A stretch of 56,765 bases of DNA from an uncultured Eubacteriales bacterium (GCA_949289455.1 CASEOA010000080.1:1-56765), one strand, 5' to 3'; shown: positions 33,008-42,039, numbered from the stretch's first letter. Notes: generated from the sequence alone by a model not told the origin. A program made the numbers and translations.

Positions 33008-33364
33008 ATGGCAAGAGTCAAAGGCGCGATGATGACGCGCAAGAGAAGAAATAAGATCCTGAAGCTGGCCAAGGGCTACTGGGGCGCCAAGAGCAAGCAC
33101 TTCAAGATGGCCAACGAGCAGGTCATGAAGTCCCTGACCTACGCTTACACCGGCCGCCGGCTGAAGAAGCGCGACTTCCGCTCCCTGTGGATCACCCGCA
33201 TCTCCGCCGCCTGCAAGATGAACGGCATGAACTACTCCACCTTCATGAACGGCCTGAAGAAGGCCGGCGTGGAGATCAACCGCAAGATGCTGGCTGAGCT
33301 GGCCGTCAACGACAAGGCCGCCTTCACCGCCCTCACCGACATGGCCAAGGCCCAGCTGGCCTGA
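33008..33364 (+). CDS. rplT: 50S ribosomal protein L20
   Basis: 118 residues, standard length: [25 protein letters not shown], the [25 protein letters not shown] region and [20 protein letters not shown]20 is an assembly protein of the 50S subunit and, in Firmicutes, the repressor of its own operon. TAGGAGG precedes the ATG. A strong terminator follows at 33391. Confidence 0.98.
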   Translation: MARVKGAMMTRKRRNKILKLAKGYWGAKSKHFKMANEQVMKSLTYAYTGRRLKKRDFRSLWITRISAACKMNGMNYSTFMNGLKKAGVEINRKMLAELAVNDKAAFTALTDMAKAQLA

Positions 33365-33390
33365 GTCCCGTTGGGAGCCATCTGAACTGA

Positions 33391-33429
33391 AAACGAGGTC
33401 AAGTCCACCCGGACTTGACCTCGTTTTTT
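33391..33429 (+). terminator. Terminator of the infC-rpmI-rplT operon
   Basis: Perfect 16-bp stem AAACGAGGTCAAGTCC / GGACTTGACCTCGTTT with a four-base loop, followed by T residues. A-run on the other side lets it also serve the minus-strand gene ending at 33454. Confidence 0.92.
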
Positions 33430-33453
33430 GTCCCCGCCGGCGGGGCGGGGGAG

Positions 33454-34104
33454 TTACTTCCGCCGGGGCCGCAGGTCGGCCAGAATGAGCCCCACGCAGC
33501 AGACCAGCAGAATCACGCCGATGAGGATGGCGCAGTTGCGAAAAAAGACCTCGGGCATGACCAGAATGATCTGGTCGGTGGCGGGGTCGAAAATCCAGTT
33601 GTCCTTGCCGGGGAAGAAGAGGGCGTGGAACACCACAAAGGCCCGCTGGAAGTCCAGGGCGGCCAGGCCCGCCACCACCAGCACCAGCCCGCCGGCGGTC
33701 ACCCCCGCCCAGAAGCCCGGTCCCCGGCCCAAGAACCGGTAATAGGAGCGCTTTCCCGCCCGCCGGAGTACCGCCAGCAGGATCAGGATCAAGGCCGATC
33801 CGCCCAGCACGGCAAAGTCCAGCAGAAAGAGCCCCCGCACGTCGGCAAAGTGGCTGCGGCCCGACTCCGACCAGGCCAGCTGGCCGGTGCCGAAGGGCTT
33901 GCCCAGCACGCAGAAGTCCAGCACCTCATCATAGGCCTCCCGGATGGTCTCCTCCGACCAACCGGTGCGCTCCGGCAGGTCCAGGGCGTCGATCTGGAGG
34001 TAATAGAAGGGACGGAACAATATGGGTACTGCGATGGATAAGCTGAGAATCAGCCCGGCCAGGGCCGCGATACACACCAGGGCGGCGGGTTTGGAGGGAT
34101 GCAT
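33454..34104 (-). CDS. TIGR01906-type integral membrane protein (DUF1461)
   Basis: 216 residues, four membrane helices. The extracellular loop YYLQIDALDLPERTGWSEETIREAYDEVLDF is diagnostic of the DUF1461/TIGR01906 family; a second conserved spot is SHFADVRGLF. Function unknown; the family is widespread in Firmicutes. It is the last of three minus-strand membrane-protein genes. The gap to the gene upstream is four bases, so a shared transcript is likely. Confidence 0.88.
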   Translation of the reverse strand: MHPSKPAALVCIAALAGLILSLSIAVPILFRPFYYLQIDALDLPERTGWSEETIREAYDEVLDFCVLGKPFGTGQLAWSESGRSHFADVRGLFLLDFAVLGGSALILILLAVLRRAGKRSYYRFLGRGPGFWAGVTAGGLVLVVAGLAALDFQRAFVVFHALFFPGKDNWIFDPATDQIILVMPEVFFRNCAILIGVILLVCCVGLILADLRPRRK

Positions 34105-34108
34105 CAGA

Positions 34109-34759
34109 TCACTTCCTTTGTACAGACAGGGCTAACAGCACCTGGGAGGGCAGGTAGAACAGCCACATGCCCACCCGGGAAAAGGCCAGCAGGACGGCGG
34201 GGATGCCGGAGAGCCAGGGGGACAAGTTTTGCAGGCCCACGCACAGGTCGCAGCCGATGAAGAGGGCCAGCCCCAGGGCAAACCGCCGGTACCGGGGCCC
34301 CAGGGTGAGGGCGTCCCCGGCGTTGCAGGCCAGTTGGGCGAAGTAGAACAGGGAGAGGCAGGTAAGGGGTTCCCAGGCGGACAGCAGCCACACCGCCGTC
34401 AGGGCGGCCCAGGTCACCAGCCCCCGGAGGGCCAGCCGGAGGGGAAGGGCCTTGGGGCGGGCCCGGAGGATGCGGGTCAGGTAGAGCAGCTGCACCACAC
34501 AGAAGGCGGCTACTCCCGCCGGATAGCGGCGGTTCAGCACCAGCAGGAAGAGGTCGGCCAGCAGGGTGAACCCCAGAGCGGTTCCCATGAGGGCTCGGTC
34601 GGACCCCGCCCCCGCCCGGAGCACGAAGAGAAAGCACAGCAGAATGGACAGGTATTTCAGCGGCACGTCCCAGCCGCTGCCCGGCAGGGCCAGATCCAGG
34701 GTTAAGAAGGAAACGTACAGGCAGCCCTGAACCAGCACAAAAGGAACGTCCCGTTTCAT
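34109..34759 (-). CDS. Polytopic membrane protein, possibly YhhN-like
   Basis: 216 residues that are mostly hydrophobic, about seven to eight helices (e.g. LKYLSILLCFLFVLRAGAGSD, MGTALGFTLLADLFLLVLNR, PLTCLSLFYFAQLACNAGDAL). The topology and the TLLADLFLLV motif after the second helix are reminiscent of YhhN/lysoplasmalogenase-type proteins, but the match by eye is weak. The ATG overlaps the stop of the upstream VTT gene (ATGA at 34756-34759). Confidence 0.6.
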   Translation of the reverse strand: MKRDVPFVLVQGCLYVSFLTLDLALPGSGWDVPLKYLSILLCFLFVLRAGAGSDRALMGTALGFTLLADLFLLVLNRRYPAGVAAFCVVQLLYLTRILRARPKALPLRLALRGLVTWAALTAVWLLSAWEPLTCLSLFYFAQLACNAGDALTLGPRYRRFALGLALFIGCDLCVGLQNLSPWLSGIPAVLLAFSRVGMWLFYLPSQVLLALSVQRK

Positions 34760-35481
34760 TTTCGGAACCGCTCCAGCAGCTTCTGCTCCCAGCGGTCGCC
34801 GTACTTCATGCACACCACAAAGATGGCCAGACCTGCCGCTCCCATGAGGGCCATGGCCCAGTAGGGGACGGCCAGCACCGAGCCCCCCACCAGGCAGGAC
34901 ACCAGCAGGCCCCAGGGCCGGGCAACCAGCACCAGCAGGCAGAACCGGCCCAGGGGGATATCGGTGAGTCCCGCCAGGATGCACAGCAGGTCGTCGGGGA
35001 AGAAGGGGAAGAGAAAGGCCAGGAAGAGGAACACGTCCCGCTTCCGGCGCACCAGCTCCAGGTACTTGGCGGAGGCGGCCTTGCTGACCAGCCGATCCGC
35101 GAAGGGCTGTCCCAGCACCCGGGCCAGCCAGAACACCAGCACCGACCCGGCCACCACCGCTCCCCAGGTGAGCAGGAAGGCGGGCCAGGTGCCGAAGAGG
35201 AGCGCCCCGGCCAGGGCGGTGATGTTGCTGGGGATGGGGGCCACCACCACGCTGAGGAGCTGGAGCACAAAGTAGAACAGGTGGGAGAAGGGGGAGAAGT
35301 GGGAGATGTAGGCCTGCATCTCCTCCTGGGAGCCCAGGCAGGAGAAAAAGCCGGTGTTCCAGAGCAGCAGAAAGCCGCCGCCCAGCAGCAGGACGGTCAG
35401 CGCCAGAGCGGGGAGCCATTTGGGAGGGTGTTTCAAGCAGCGTCGCCTCGTCTTTCGGTATACTGTCTTATAGGCTACCAC
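34756..35481 (-). CDS. TVP38/TMEM64 (VTT domain) family membrane protein
   Basis: Up to 241 residues. The VTT/SNARE-associated core is clear: LLSVVVAPIPSNITALAGALLFGTWPAFLLTWGAVVAGS, RVLGQPFADRLV, and FPFFPDDLLCILAGLTDIPLGRF. DedA-like proteins of this type are linked to lipid scrambling or membrane homeostasis. Start uncertain: GTG 35481 gives a basic 30-residue N-terminus but no clear ribosome binding site; a TTG at 35436 has ACGAGGCG upstream. First gene of the three-gene membrane cluster. Confidence 0.85.
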   Translation of the reverse strand: MVAYKTVYRKTRRRCLKHPPKWLPALALTVLLLGGGFLLLWNTGFFSCLGSQEEMQAYISHFSPFSHLFYFVLQLLSVVVAPIPSNITALAGALLFGTWPAFLLTWGAVVAGSVLVFWLARVLGQPFADRLVSKAASAKYLELVRRKRDVFLFLAFLFPFFPDDLLCILAGLTDIPLGRFCLLVLVARPWGLLVSCLVGGSVLAVPYWAMALMGAAGLAIFVVCMKYGDRWEQKLLERFRK

Positions 35482-35522
35482 ATCGGCGGCCGGACTGCCA
35501 TAAGAATTCCTTAATTTTTCCG

Positions 35523-35557
35523 CAAAACAACCAAAAGCCCCGCTGGAGGGCGGGGCT
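35523..35557 (-). terminator. Terminator of the tetR-family gene
   Basis: AGCCCCGC / GCGGGGCT stem with a six-base loop just past the stop codon; the minus-strand RNA continues with TTTTGGTTGTTTT. Confidence 0.8.
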
Positions 35558-35565
35558 GCATGGGG

Positions 35566-36102
35566 TTATGTCAGGGGCGGGATGCCCACGGTCATCAGGC
35601 GAAACACGGTGTGGACGATCTGGTCCAGGTTTTTGGTGTCCTCCTCGCTCCAGCTGCGCAGCAGCCCCAGCACCGCCTGGCTGTGGTAGCGCAGGATCAG
35701 GTTGGCCTCGGCCCGGGTGCAGTTCTGGTAGAGCTTGGCCTTGTCGCTGACCTGCTGGAACAGGCGCTGGAAATACTGGTTGATGAACCGCTCAAGCTCA
35801 GCCCGGTAGTTGCTCTCCATCCCCTTTTTCATGTAGGGCAGTGCGTTGATGGCCATGACGAACAGGTAGCGCAGCTGAGCCTCGCCGCCCTTCAGCTCTT
35901 GGAGCTCCGCCATCGTGCGAGCGGTGTCCCGCTCGATGATCCAGCGGAACAGACCGGGGATGTCCTCAAAGTGGTAGTAAAAGGCCTGCCGGGTGATGTG
36001 GCATTCCTCCACGATGTCCTTTACGGTCAGGCGCTTGACGCCCTTTTCCATCACAAGATATTTCGCCGCCTGGGCGATGGTGTCCTTCATGTCGGTTGCC
36101 AT
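35566..36102 (-). CDS. TetR/AcrR-family transcriptional regulator
   Basis: 178 residues. The N-terminal helix-turn-helix is IAQAAKYLVMEKGVKRLTVKDIVEECHITRQAFYYHFED (residues about 8-46), typical TetR. The C-terminal ligand domain ends LRSWSEEDTKNLDQIVHTVFRLMTVGIP, like many Firmicute regulators of unknown signal. GGGAG lies eight bases upstream of the ATG. Its upstream region is the hairpin-rich tract at 36152-36398. It has no adjacent efflux gene on its own strand, so its target is unclear. Confidence 0.9.
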   Translation of the reverse strand: MATDMKDTIAQAAKYLVMEKGVKRLTVKDIVEECHITRQAFYYHFEDIPGLFRWIIERDTARTMAELQELKGGEAQLRYLFVMAINALPYMKKGMESNYRAELERFINQYFQRLFQQVSDKAKLYQNCTRAEANLILRYHSQAVLGLLRSWSEEDTKNLDQIVHTVFRLMTVGIPPLT

Positions 36103-36151
36103 ATTGGATGCTCCCCCGATCGGTTACTCTGGTGTGATGTTCAATATTATT

Positions 36152-36304
36152 ACAATGCGTACTGAACAAAGCCACGAGCCTTGAAACCCAAGGCTTTCAA
36201 GGCAAAATGGCTTTGTTCAAGTGCAAGGTTTTTGGACAATTTTGTCCAAAAGCCTTGCACCTTCCACTGGTGCGTTTCGACGCACCAGTGGAAATACGCA
36301 TTGT
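36152..36304. repeat. Multi-hairpin palindromic element, module 1
   Basis: A 10-bp outer stem (ACAATGCGTA at 36152-36161 with TACGCATTGT at 36295-36304) encloses three nearly adjacent hairpins: 36163-36219 (12-bp TGAACAAAGCCA / TGGCTTTGTTCA with an inner 9-bp stem), 36221-36260 (about 18-bp arms, GTGCAAGG ... CCTTGCAC), and 36262-36293 (perfect 14-bp arms with a TTCG loop). On paper this folds as a four-way junction with almost no unpaired base, in DNA or RNA. No reading frame with coding character is present. Its nature (MITE-like repeat, structured RNA or cruciform site) cannot be decided from one copy. Confidence 0.75.
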
Positions 36305-36316
36305 GACAATGGCTGA

Positions 36317-36398
36317 ATTCCATAAAAGCGGCCCTTTGAGCCGTTTTTATGGAATCGCGCGGCTGCCGCCGCGCGAATAAACCGATTTTCGGTTTATT
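36317..36398. repeat. Multi-hairpin palindromic element, module 2
   Basis: Three hairpins that abut with no base between them: 36317-36355 (ATTCCATAAAAGCGGC with GCCGTTTTTATGGAAT), 36356-36375 (CGCGCGGC / GCCGCGCG, loop tgcc), 36376-36398 (AATAAACCG / CGGTTTATT). It continues module 1 after 12 bases. Together the modules fill most of the 405-base gap between tetR and clpB. Confidence 0.75.
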
Positions 36399-36447
36399 CA
36401 GCAGACATTATTATAGGGTGAGGCCTGGACAATTTCAAGGCCAAGTG

Positions 36448-36490
36448 CGCCAGGGGCGCCGCAGACCGATGGCCTGTGGCGCCCCTGGCG
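36448..36490 (-). terminator. Hairpin downstream of clpB
   Basis: Perfect 13-bp stem CGCCAGGGGCGCC / GGCGCCCCTGGCG around a 17-base loop, 18 bases after the clpB stop on the minus strand. No T-run follows, so it may be an mRNA-stabilising or weak termination structure. Confidence 0.5.
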
Positions 36491-36507
36491 GGTTTGTATG
36501 GCGGGAC

Positions 36508-39138
36508 TCAGCCGTCCACGATCTCGCCGGTGAGCACGGTACCGCTCTCCACGGTGAGCTGGCCGTCCCGGTAGTCCACGGTGAGGGTGTCCCCGGGGGC
36601 CACCTGGTCGGCGATGATTTTCCGGCTGATGAGGGTCTCCACGCTGTGCTGCACAAAGCGGCGCAGGGGCCGGGCGCCAAAGGCAGGGTCGTAGGCGCTG
36701 TCAATGATATAGCGCTTGGCCTGCTCGGTGAGTACCACCGTCAGCTGCTTCTCGCTAAGGCGCTGGTTGAGTTCGCCCATCAGCAGGTCGATGATGTGGG
36801 TGATGTTGTCCCGGGTGAGGGGCTTGTAGAACACGATCTCGTCCAGCCGGTTCAGGAACTCCGGCCGGAAGGACCGCCGCAGCAGCTCCTCCACCTGGCC
36901 CTTGGCCTCCTCGGTGATCTCGCCGCTGGCGTCGATGCCGTCCAGCAGGAACTGGGAGCCGAGGTTGGAGGTGAGGATGATGATGGTGTTCTTGAAGTCC
37001 ACGGTGCGGCCCTGGCTGTCGGTGATCCGGCCGTCGTCCAGCACCTGGAGCAGGATGTTGAACACGTCGGGGTGGGCCTTCTCCACCTCGTCGAAGAGGA
37101 CCACGGAATAGGGGTGGCGGCGGACGGCTTCGGTGAGCTGGCCGCCCTCCTCATAGCCCACATAGCCCGGAGGAGCGCCGATGAGCCGGGATACGGAGAA
37201 TTTCTCCATGTATTCGCTCATGTCGATGCGCACCATGTTCTTTTCGCTGTCGAACAGGGCCTCGGCCAGGGTCTTGGCCAGCTCGGTCTTGCCCACGCCG
37301 GTGGGGCCCAGGAACAGGAAGGAGCCGATGGGCCGGTCGGGGTCTGCGATGCCCGCCCGGGAGCGGAGGATGGCCTCGCTGACCAGGCGCACCGCCTCGT
37401 CCTGGCCCACCACCCGCTGGTGGAGAATGTCCTCCAGGTGGAGCAGCTTCTCTCTCTCGCCCTCCATCAGCTTGGCCACCGGGATGCCGGTCCACCGCTC
37501 AATGATGCGGGCGATCTCCTCCTCGGTGACCTTGTCCCGCAGCAGGGAGCGGGCCTTGCCTTCGTTGGCGATGGCCTCCTCGGCCTCCAGCTGGCGGCGC
37601 AGCTCGGGGATGCGGCCGTATTGCAGCTCGGCGGCTTTATTCAGGTCGTACTCCCGCTGGGCCTTCTCCAGCTGGGCGTTGGCCGCCTCCAAATCCTCCC
37701 GCAGCTTCTGCACCTTGCCGATGGCGTTCTTTTCGTTCTCCCACTGGGCCTTCTTGGCGTTGAACTCGTCCCGCATCTCGGCCAGCTCCTTCTGAATCTC
37801 GGCCAGATGCTCCCGGGAGATGGCGTCGTCCTCCTTTTTCAGGGCGGCCTCCTCAATCTCGTGCTGGATGATTTTCCGCTGGATGATGTCCAGCTCGGTG
37901 GGCATGGAGTCGATCTCGGTGCGGATCATGGCGCAGGCCTCGTCCACCAGGTCGATGGCCTTATCGGGCAAAAAGCGGTCGGTGATATACCGGTCGGACA
38001 GGGTGGCGGCGGCGATGATGGCGCCGTCCTGGATCTTGACCCCGTGGAATACCTCGTAGCGCTCCTTCAGGCCCCGGAGGATGGCGATGGTGTCCTCCAC
38101 CGTGGGCTCGTTGACCATCACGGGCTGGAACCGCCGCTCCAGGGCGGCGTCCTTTTCGATATACTGCCGGTACTCGTTGAGGGTGGTGGCGCCGATGCAG
38201 TGGAGCTCGCCCCGGGCCAGCATGGGCTTAAGCAGGTTGCCCGCGTCCATGGCCCCCTCGGTCTTGCCGGCGCCCACGATGGTGTGCAGCTCGTCGATGA
38301 AGAGGATGATGCGGCCCTCGGATTTGCGCACCTCGTTGAGGACGGCCTTCAGCCGCTCCTCAAACTCGCCCCGGTACTTGGCCCCGGCGATGAGGGAGCC
38401 CATGTCCAGGGCGAAGATGGTCTTGTCCTTCAGGGAGGCGGGCACGTCCCCCTTGACGATCCGCTGGGCCAGTCCCTCGGCGATGGCGGTCTTGCCCACG
38501 CCGGGCTCACCGATGAGCACCGGGTTGTTCTTGCTCTTCCGGCTGAGGATGCGGATGACGTTGCGGATCTCGTCGTCCCGGCCGATGACCGGGTCCAGCT
38601 TGTTCTGCCGGGCCCGCTCCACCAGGTCGGAGCCGTACTTTTTCAGGGCGTTGTAGGTGTCCTCCGGGTTGTCGGAGGTGACCCTCTGGTTGCCCCGGAC
38701 GGCGGTGAGGGCCTGGAGCACCCCCTCCCTGGTGACGTTATAGGTGCGGAAGAGGGATTTTAAGGCGCTGTTGGCGGTATCAATCAGGGAGAGCAGCAGG
38801 TGCTCCACCGAGACGTACTCGTCCTTCATGGAGGAAGCGATGGACTCGGCGGTGTTCAGGCACTTGTCCACGTCCTGGGCCACGTAGATCTTGCCCTGCT
38901 CCCGGCCGGAGCCGGACACACGGGGCAGCTTTTCCACCTCCGCCCGGGCGGCGGCGGTGAAGGAGGGCACGGTGAGGCCCATGTTCCCCAGCAGCTGGGG
39001 GATGAGGCCGGCCTCGTCGACCAGCAGGGCCAGCAGCAGGTGGGGCTGCTCGATCTGCTGGTTGCCGTACTCGGTGGCCAGGCTTTGGGCGGTCTGCACC
39101 GCCTCCATGGTTTTCTGGGTGTATTTCTGCGCGTTCAT
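36508..39138 (-). CDS. clpB: ATP-dependent chaperone ClpB
   Basis: 876-residue disaggregase. Order: Clp N domain (1-145), first AAA+ domain with Walker A GEPGVGKT, the long coiled-coil M domain (about 410-530, [14 protein letters not shown] ... [16 protein letters not shown]) that separates ClpB from ClpA/ClpC, and second AAA+ domain with GPTGVGKT and arginine fingers, then the C-terminal domain. It extracts proteins from aggregates with the DnaK system. It follows hsp20 by 80 bases on the same strand, so both probably answer to the CIRCE element at 39846. The small chaperone and the disaggregase act on the same aggregates. Confidence 0.97.
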   Translation of the reverse strand: MNAQKYTQKTMEAVQTAQSLATEYGNQQIEQPHLLLALLVDEAGLIPQLLGNMGLTVPSFTAAARAEVEKLPRVSGSGREQGKIYVAQDVDKCLNTAESIASSMKDEYVSVEHLLLSLIDTANSALKSLFRTYNVTREGVLQALTAVRGNQRVTSDNPEDTYNALKKYGSDLVERARQNKLDPVIGRDDEIRNVIRILSRKSKNNPVLIGEPGVGKTAIAEGLAQRIVKGDVPASLKDKTIFALDMGSLIAGAKYRGEFEERLKAVLNEVRKSEGRIILFIDELHTIVGAGKTEGAMDAGNLLKPMLARGELHCIGATTLNEYRQYIEKDAALERRFQPVMVNEPTVEDTIAILRGLKERYEVFHGVKIQDGAIIAAATLSDRYITDRFLPDKAIDLVDEACAMIRTEIDSMPTELDIIQRKIIQHEIEEAALKKEDDAISREHLAEIQKELAEMRDEFNAKKAQWENEKNAIGKVQKLREDLEAANAQLEKAQREYDLNKAAELQYGRIPELRRQLEAEEAIANEGKARSLLRDKVTEEEIARIIERWTGIPVAKLMEGEREKLLHLEDILHQRVVGQDEAVRLVSEAILRSRAGIADPDRPIGSFLFLGPTGVGKTELAKTLAEALFDSEKNMVRIDMSEYMEKFSVSRLIGAPPGYVGYEEGGQLTEAVRRHPYSVVLFDEVEKAHPDVFNILLQVLDDGRITDSQGRTVDFKNTIIILTSNLGSQFLLDGIDASGEITEEAKGQVEELLRRSFRPEFLNRLDEIVFYKPLTRDNITHIIDLLMGELNQRLSEKQLTVVLTEQAKRYIIDSAYDPAFGARPLRRFVQHSVETLISRKIIADQVAPGDTLTVDYRDGQLTVESGTVLTGEIVDG

Positions 39139-39218
39139 GTGGCGTCACATCCTTTCTTGCGGTGGGGAAACGGAAGAGAGCCGGTCAGCCAAGGCTGACC
39201 GGCTCCCGCGCTTCCAGG

Positions 39219-39647
39219 TCAATCAATGGCGATCCGACGGGTCTCAGGAACCACGGGGACGGCCTTGGGCAGATTCAGCTCCAGAATGCCGTTCTGGTAG
39301 GCGGCAGTGATGCCGCTCTCATCAATGCCGGTGATGTCAAAGGAACGGGTGAAGGAGCCGTACCGCCGCTCCCGGCGGATGTAGGTGCCCTTCTCATCCT
39401 TCTGCTCCTGCTGGGTCTTGTGCTCGGCGGAGATGGTCAGGATGCCGTCCTTCAGGTCCAGCTTAATGTCCTCCTTCTGGAAGCCGGGCAGCTCCGCTTC
39501 TAAAACAAACTTGTCGCCGGCGTCCCGGATATCGGTGCGGAAGGCGGGCAGGTTGGCGTTGCTGTTCTGGAAAAAGCTGCGGGTGAAGTTATCGAAGGTG
39601 TCGAACAGGTTGTCGTTATTGTGCTCAAAAGGAAGCATGCCAAACAT
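39219..39647 (-). CDS. Hsp20/alpha-crystallin small heat-shock protein
   Basis: 142 residues. The alpha-crystallin domain spans about 35-130 (FRTDIRDAGDKFVLEAELPGFQKEDIKLDLKDGILTISAEH ... GSFTRSFDI ... AAYQNGILELNLPK) and the C-terminal tail carries the short VVP/RRI motif for oligomer contacts. It holds unfolding proteins in an ATP-independent way for ClpB and DnaK. AAGGAGAG precedes the ATG. First gene of the CIRCE-controlled unit. Confidence 0.95.
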   Translation of the reverse strand: MFGMLPFEHNNDNLFDTFDNFTRSFFQNSNANLPAFRTDIRDAGDKFVLEAELPGFQKEDIKLDLKDGILTISAEHKTQQEQKDEKGTYIRRERRYGSFTRSFDITGIDESGITAAYQNGILELNLPKAVPVVPETRRIAID

Positions 39648-39845
39648 AAAGATCTCTCCTTAATCTGTAAATCAGTTTGCATTGTGGGTTAGCAGTCGAT
39701 TGATTGAATTGCTAAAACATCGGATATTCCAAGGCGCTCATCCTCTTTCTGTCCCGTAATGCCGGGGCTTATCTTGTTTTCTGATAGAGATTATAGAGCT
39801 GAGCTGTGAACAAATATACATTAAATTATGTCTAAATTGTAAACG

Positions 39846-39872
39846 TTAGCACTCTTGATAACGGAGTGCTAA
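39846..39872 (-). promoter_or_regulatory. CIRCE element (HrcA operator) for hsp20-clpB
   Basis: Perfect match to the CIRCE consensus: TTAGCACTC - nine bases - GAGTGCTAA. On the minus strand a promoter-like TTTACA (39843-39838) directly follows it, with AT-rich -10 candidates (TGTATA at 39820-39815 or TATATT at 39818-39813), about 170 bases before hsp20. HrcA repression with release on heat shock is therefore predicted. Leader 39648-39814 shows no other gene. Confidence 0.9.
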
Positions 39873-39887
39873 AGCCGGAAAAAGGGG

Positions 39888-39916
39888 TTGCCCCGGCGGG
39901 GAAAACGCGGTATAAT
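39888..39916 (+). promoter_or_regulatory. Promoter of the MATE transporter gene
   Basis: TTGCCC at 39888-39893, 17-base spacer and a perfect TATAAT at 39911-39916, 29 bases before the start codon. It lies 15 bases from the CIRCE element, so HrcA binding could also affect it. Confidence 0.65.
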
Positions 39917-39944
39917 GCCCGGGACGCCGCAAAGGAGGATGAAT

Positions 39945-41306
39945 ATGGGACGAACCAACGACCTGGGCCGGGACCCGGTGTTCCCCCTGGTGTGCCGGCT
40001 GGCCATTCCCACCATGCTGGCCCAGCTGGTCAGCGTGCTGTACAGCATCGTGGACCGGATTTATATTGGCAACATCCCGGAGATCGGGGATCTGGCCCTG
40101 GCGGGGGTGGGGGTGTGCGGCCCCATCGTCACCCTGCTGGGCTCCTTTGCCACGCTGGTGGGCCTGGGGGGCGCGCCCATACTGGCCATGCGGATGGGGG
40201 AGGGGAACCGGCGGGAGGCCTCCCGGGTGCTGTCCAACTGCTTTCTCATGCTGCTGGCGCTGTCGGGGGTGCTCACCACCCTGTTCCTGCTGCTGAAGGG
40301 ACAGCTGCTGTGGTGGTTTGGGGCCAGCCCCGCCACCTTCGGCTACGCCGACTCCTATCTGACCATCTACACCGCCGGCACCTTTTTCGCCCTGATGGCT
40401 ACCGGCATGAACAGCTTCCTTATCGCCCAGGGCTTCTCCGGTCTGGGCATGGCCACGGTGATGCTGGGGGCGGTGCTCAACATCGCCCTGGACCCGGTGT
40501 TCATCTTTGCCCTGGATCTGGGGGTGGCGGGGGCGGCCTACGCCACCGTCCTCTCCCAGATGGCCTCCTGCGCCTTTGTGCTGTGCGCTCTCCTGCGCCG
40601 GCGGATGCCGGTGCCCCTGCGGTGGGGAGGCTTTGACGGGCGGATTATGGTCCGGGTGGCCACCTTCGGCCTGTCGCCCTTCCTGATTCTGGCCACCGAC
40701 AGCGTGCTGCTCATCGTGCTCAACACGGTGCTCCAGCGGTACGGCGGGGCGGAGCTGGGGGACACCCTGGTGACCTGCGCCACCATTGTCCAGAGCTACC
40801 TGCTGCTCATCACCCTGCCCATGGGGGGCCTCACCCTGGGCACCCAGCCGGTGATCAGCTTCAACTACGGGGCGGGGAACGCCGGACGGATCAAGTCCGC
40901 CATGAAAGTCATCGTGGGGCTGTGCCTGGCCTTCTGCGGGGGGATGATGGTGGTGACCCACACCCTGTCGCCTGCATTTGTGAGCCTGTTCACCCGGGAC
41001 CCGGAATTGGCGGCCCGGTCGGTTGGGTACATCAAGGTGTTTACCGCCATGATCCTCCCCCTGGCGGTGCAGTATCCCCTGGTGGATGAGACCACCGCCC
41101 TGGGGCAGGTGCGGCTGGCCCTGTTCTGCTCCCTCTTCCGCAAGAGCGTGTTTCTGGCCTGCCTGCTGCTGCTGCCTGCCCTGGTGTCCGCCGAGGCCGC
41201 CTTCCTGTCCGAGCCCATTGCCGACCTGGTGGCCGCCACGGTGACCTCCTGCCTCTTCCTGCGGGCCTTCCCCCGGGTCCTGGCGAAACGTGCCTGCCGC
41301 CCCTGA
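39945..41306 (+). CDS. MATE family efflux transporter
   Basis: 453 residues, full family length with 12 predicted helices: the first MatE repeat begins DPVFPLVCRLAIPTMLAQLVSVLYSIVDRIYIGNI, and the second contains GLTLGTQPVISFNYGAGNAGR. These Na+- or H+-coupled antiporters export cationic drugs and metabolites. The ATG at 39945 lies six bases after GGAGG; an ATG two codons before overlaps the ribosome binding site. Unlike the fragment at 141-569 this copy is intact. A GC-rich stem (CCTGCCGCCC / GGGCGGCGGG) overlaps its stop and probably terminates it. Confidence 0.93.
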   Translation: MGRTNDLGRDPVFPLVCRLAIPTMLAQLVSVLYSIVDRIYIGNIPEIGDLALAGVGVCGPIVTLLGSFATLVGLGGAPILAMRMGEGNRREASRVLSNCFLMLLALSGVLTTLFLLLKGQLLWWFGASPATFGYADSYLTIYTAGTFFALMATGMNSFLIAQGFSGLGMATVMLGAVLNIALDPVFIFALDLGVAGAAYATVLSQMASCAFVLCALLRRRMPVPLRWGGFDGRIMVRVATFGLSPFLILATDSVLLIVLNTVLQRYGGAELGDTLVTCATIVQSYLLLITLPMGGLTLGTQPVISFNYGAGNAGRIKSAMKVIVGLCLAFCGGMMVVTHTLSPAFVSLFTRDPELAARSVGYIKVFTAMILPLAVQYPLVDETTALGQVRLALFCSLFRKSVFLACLLLLPALVSAEAAFLSEPIADLVAATVTSCLFLRAFPRVLAKRACRP

Positions 41307-41406
41307 GGGCGGCGGGCAGGGCAATTTTCAAAAAATGCAAAAAAGAGATTGACAAAGGGGAGGGCGTGCTGTATAATCGTTTTTGCATTTGACCTGGACA
41401 GGGCGT

Positions 41407-41494
41407 GGAGAGATGTCCGAGTGGTTGAAGGAACCGGTCTTGAAAACCGGCGATGTGGAAGCATCCGTGGGTTCGAATCCCACTCTCTCCGCCA
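41407..41494 (+). tRNA. tRNA-Ser (UGA anticodon)
   Basis: Complete class II tRNA: acceptor GGAGAGA / TCTCTCC, anticodon TGA at 41441-41443 in a stem CCGGT / ACCGG, long variable arm (GATGTGGAAGCATC), T arm GTGGG-TTCGAAT-CCCAC, G discriminator and encoded CCA. It reads UCA and related Ser codons. Confidence 0.97.
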
Positions 41495-41527
41495 CATTTT
41501 AATTGAATTACTTTTTTTATTCGGCAT

Positions 41528-41618
41528 GCAGAAGTACCCAAGTGGCCGAAGGGGCTCCCCTGCTAAGGGAGTAGGGCGGGAAACCGTCGCGAGGGTTCAA
41601 ATCCCTCCTTCTGCGCCA
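41528..41618 (+). tRNA. tRNA-Ser (GCU anticodon)
   Basis: Class II tRNA with acceptor GCAGAAG / CTTCTGC, anticodon GCT at 41562-41564 between CTCCC and GGGAG, long variable arm, T arm GAGGG-TTCAAAT-CCCTC, and encoded CCA. It reads AGC and AGU. It lies 33 bases after the first tRNA-Ser, in the same transcription unit. Confidence 0.97.
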
Positions 41619-41620
41619 AG

Positions 41621-41653
41621 CCGCCGCGAACGTCAGTTCGCGGCGGTTTTTTT
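41621..41653 (+). terminator. Terminator of the tRNA-Ser pair
   Basis: Perfect 11-bp stem CCGCCGCGAAC / GTTCGCGGCGG, GTCA loop, seven T residues. Confidence 0.95.
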
Positions 41654-41712
41654 GTCCGGCCGCCGTTTATGCACTCCCCGGTGGGTGCGGGAGATGGCGG
41701 CGAAAAAATTTC

Positions 41713-42039
41713 TTGACAGCGATTCCGACTGGTGTTATAATCCACACAATTTCATAGGGCAAACCGTTGAAGCGGAGATAACGGCGACCATGCCCCCACA
41801 GAGAGCCCGCGGTGCTGAGAGTCGGGTGGGAAACAGATCGTCAAATGGACCGCTGAGGGCGCGGGGAACAGTGGGGTTCCGCTTAGTATTCCGCGACGTG
41901 AGGGCATACGTCAGTTGCCGGGGATATGCTGGTATCCCGACAAGGGCGCGGCGTCATGGCCGCGAATCAAGGTGGCACCGCGGATAAGTGTTTATTCGTC
42001 CTTGGCAGAAGAAAACTCTTCTGCCAGGGGCGTTTTTTT
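41713..42039 (+). promoter_or_regulatory. Promoter and T-box riboswitch (tryptophan) for the trp operon
   Basis: TTGACA (41713-41718), 17-base spacer, TATAAT (41736-41741). The leader has stem I signatures (AGAGAGCCCGC, GCTGAGAG), a specifier triplet TGG (Trp) at 41846-41848, the T-box AATCAAGGTGGCACCGCGG at 41965-41983, and a terminator CTTGGCAGAAGA / TCTTCTGCCAGGG plus T-run (42001-42039). Uncharged tRNA-Trp would allow transcription of trpEGDCFBA. Confidence 0.93.
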
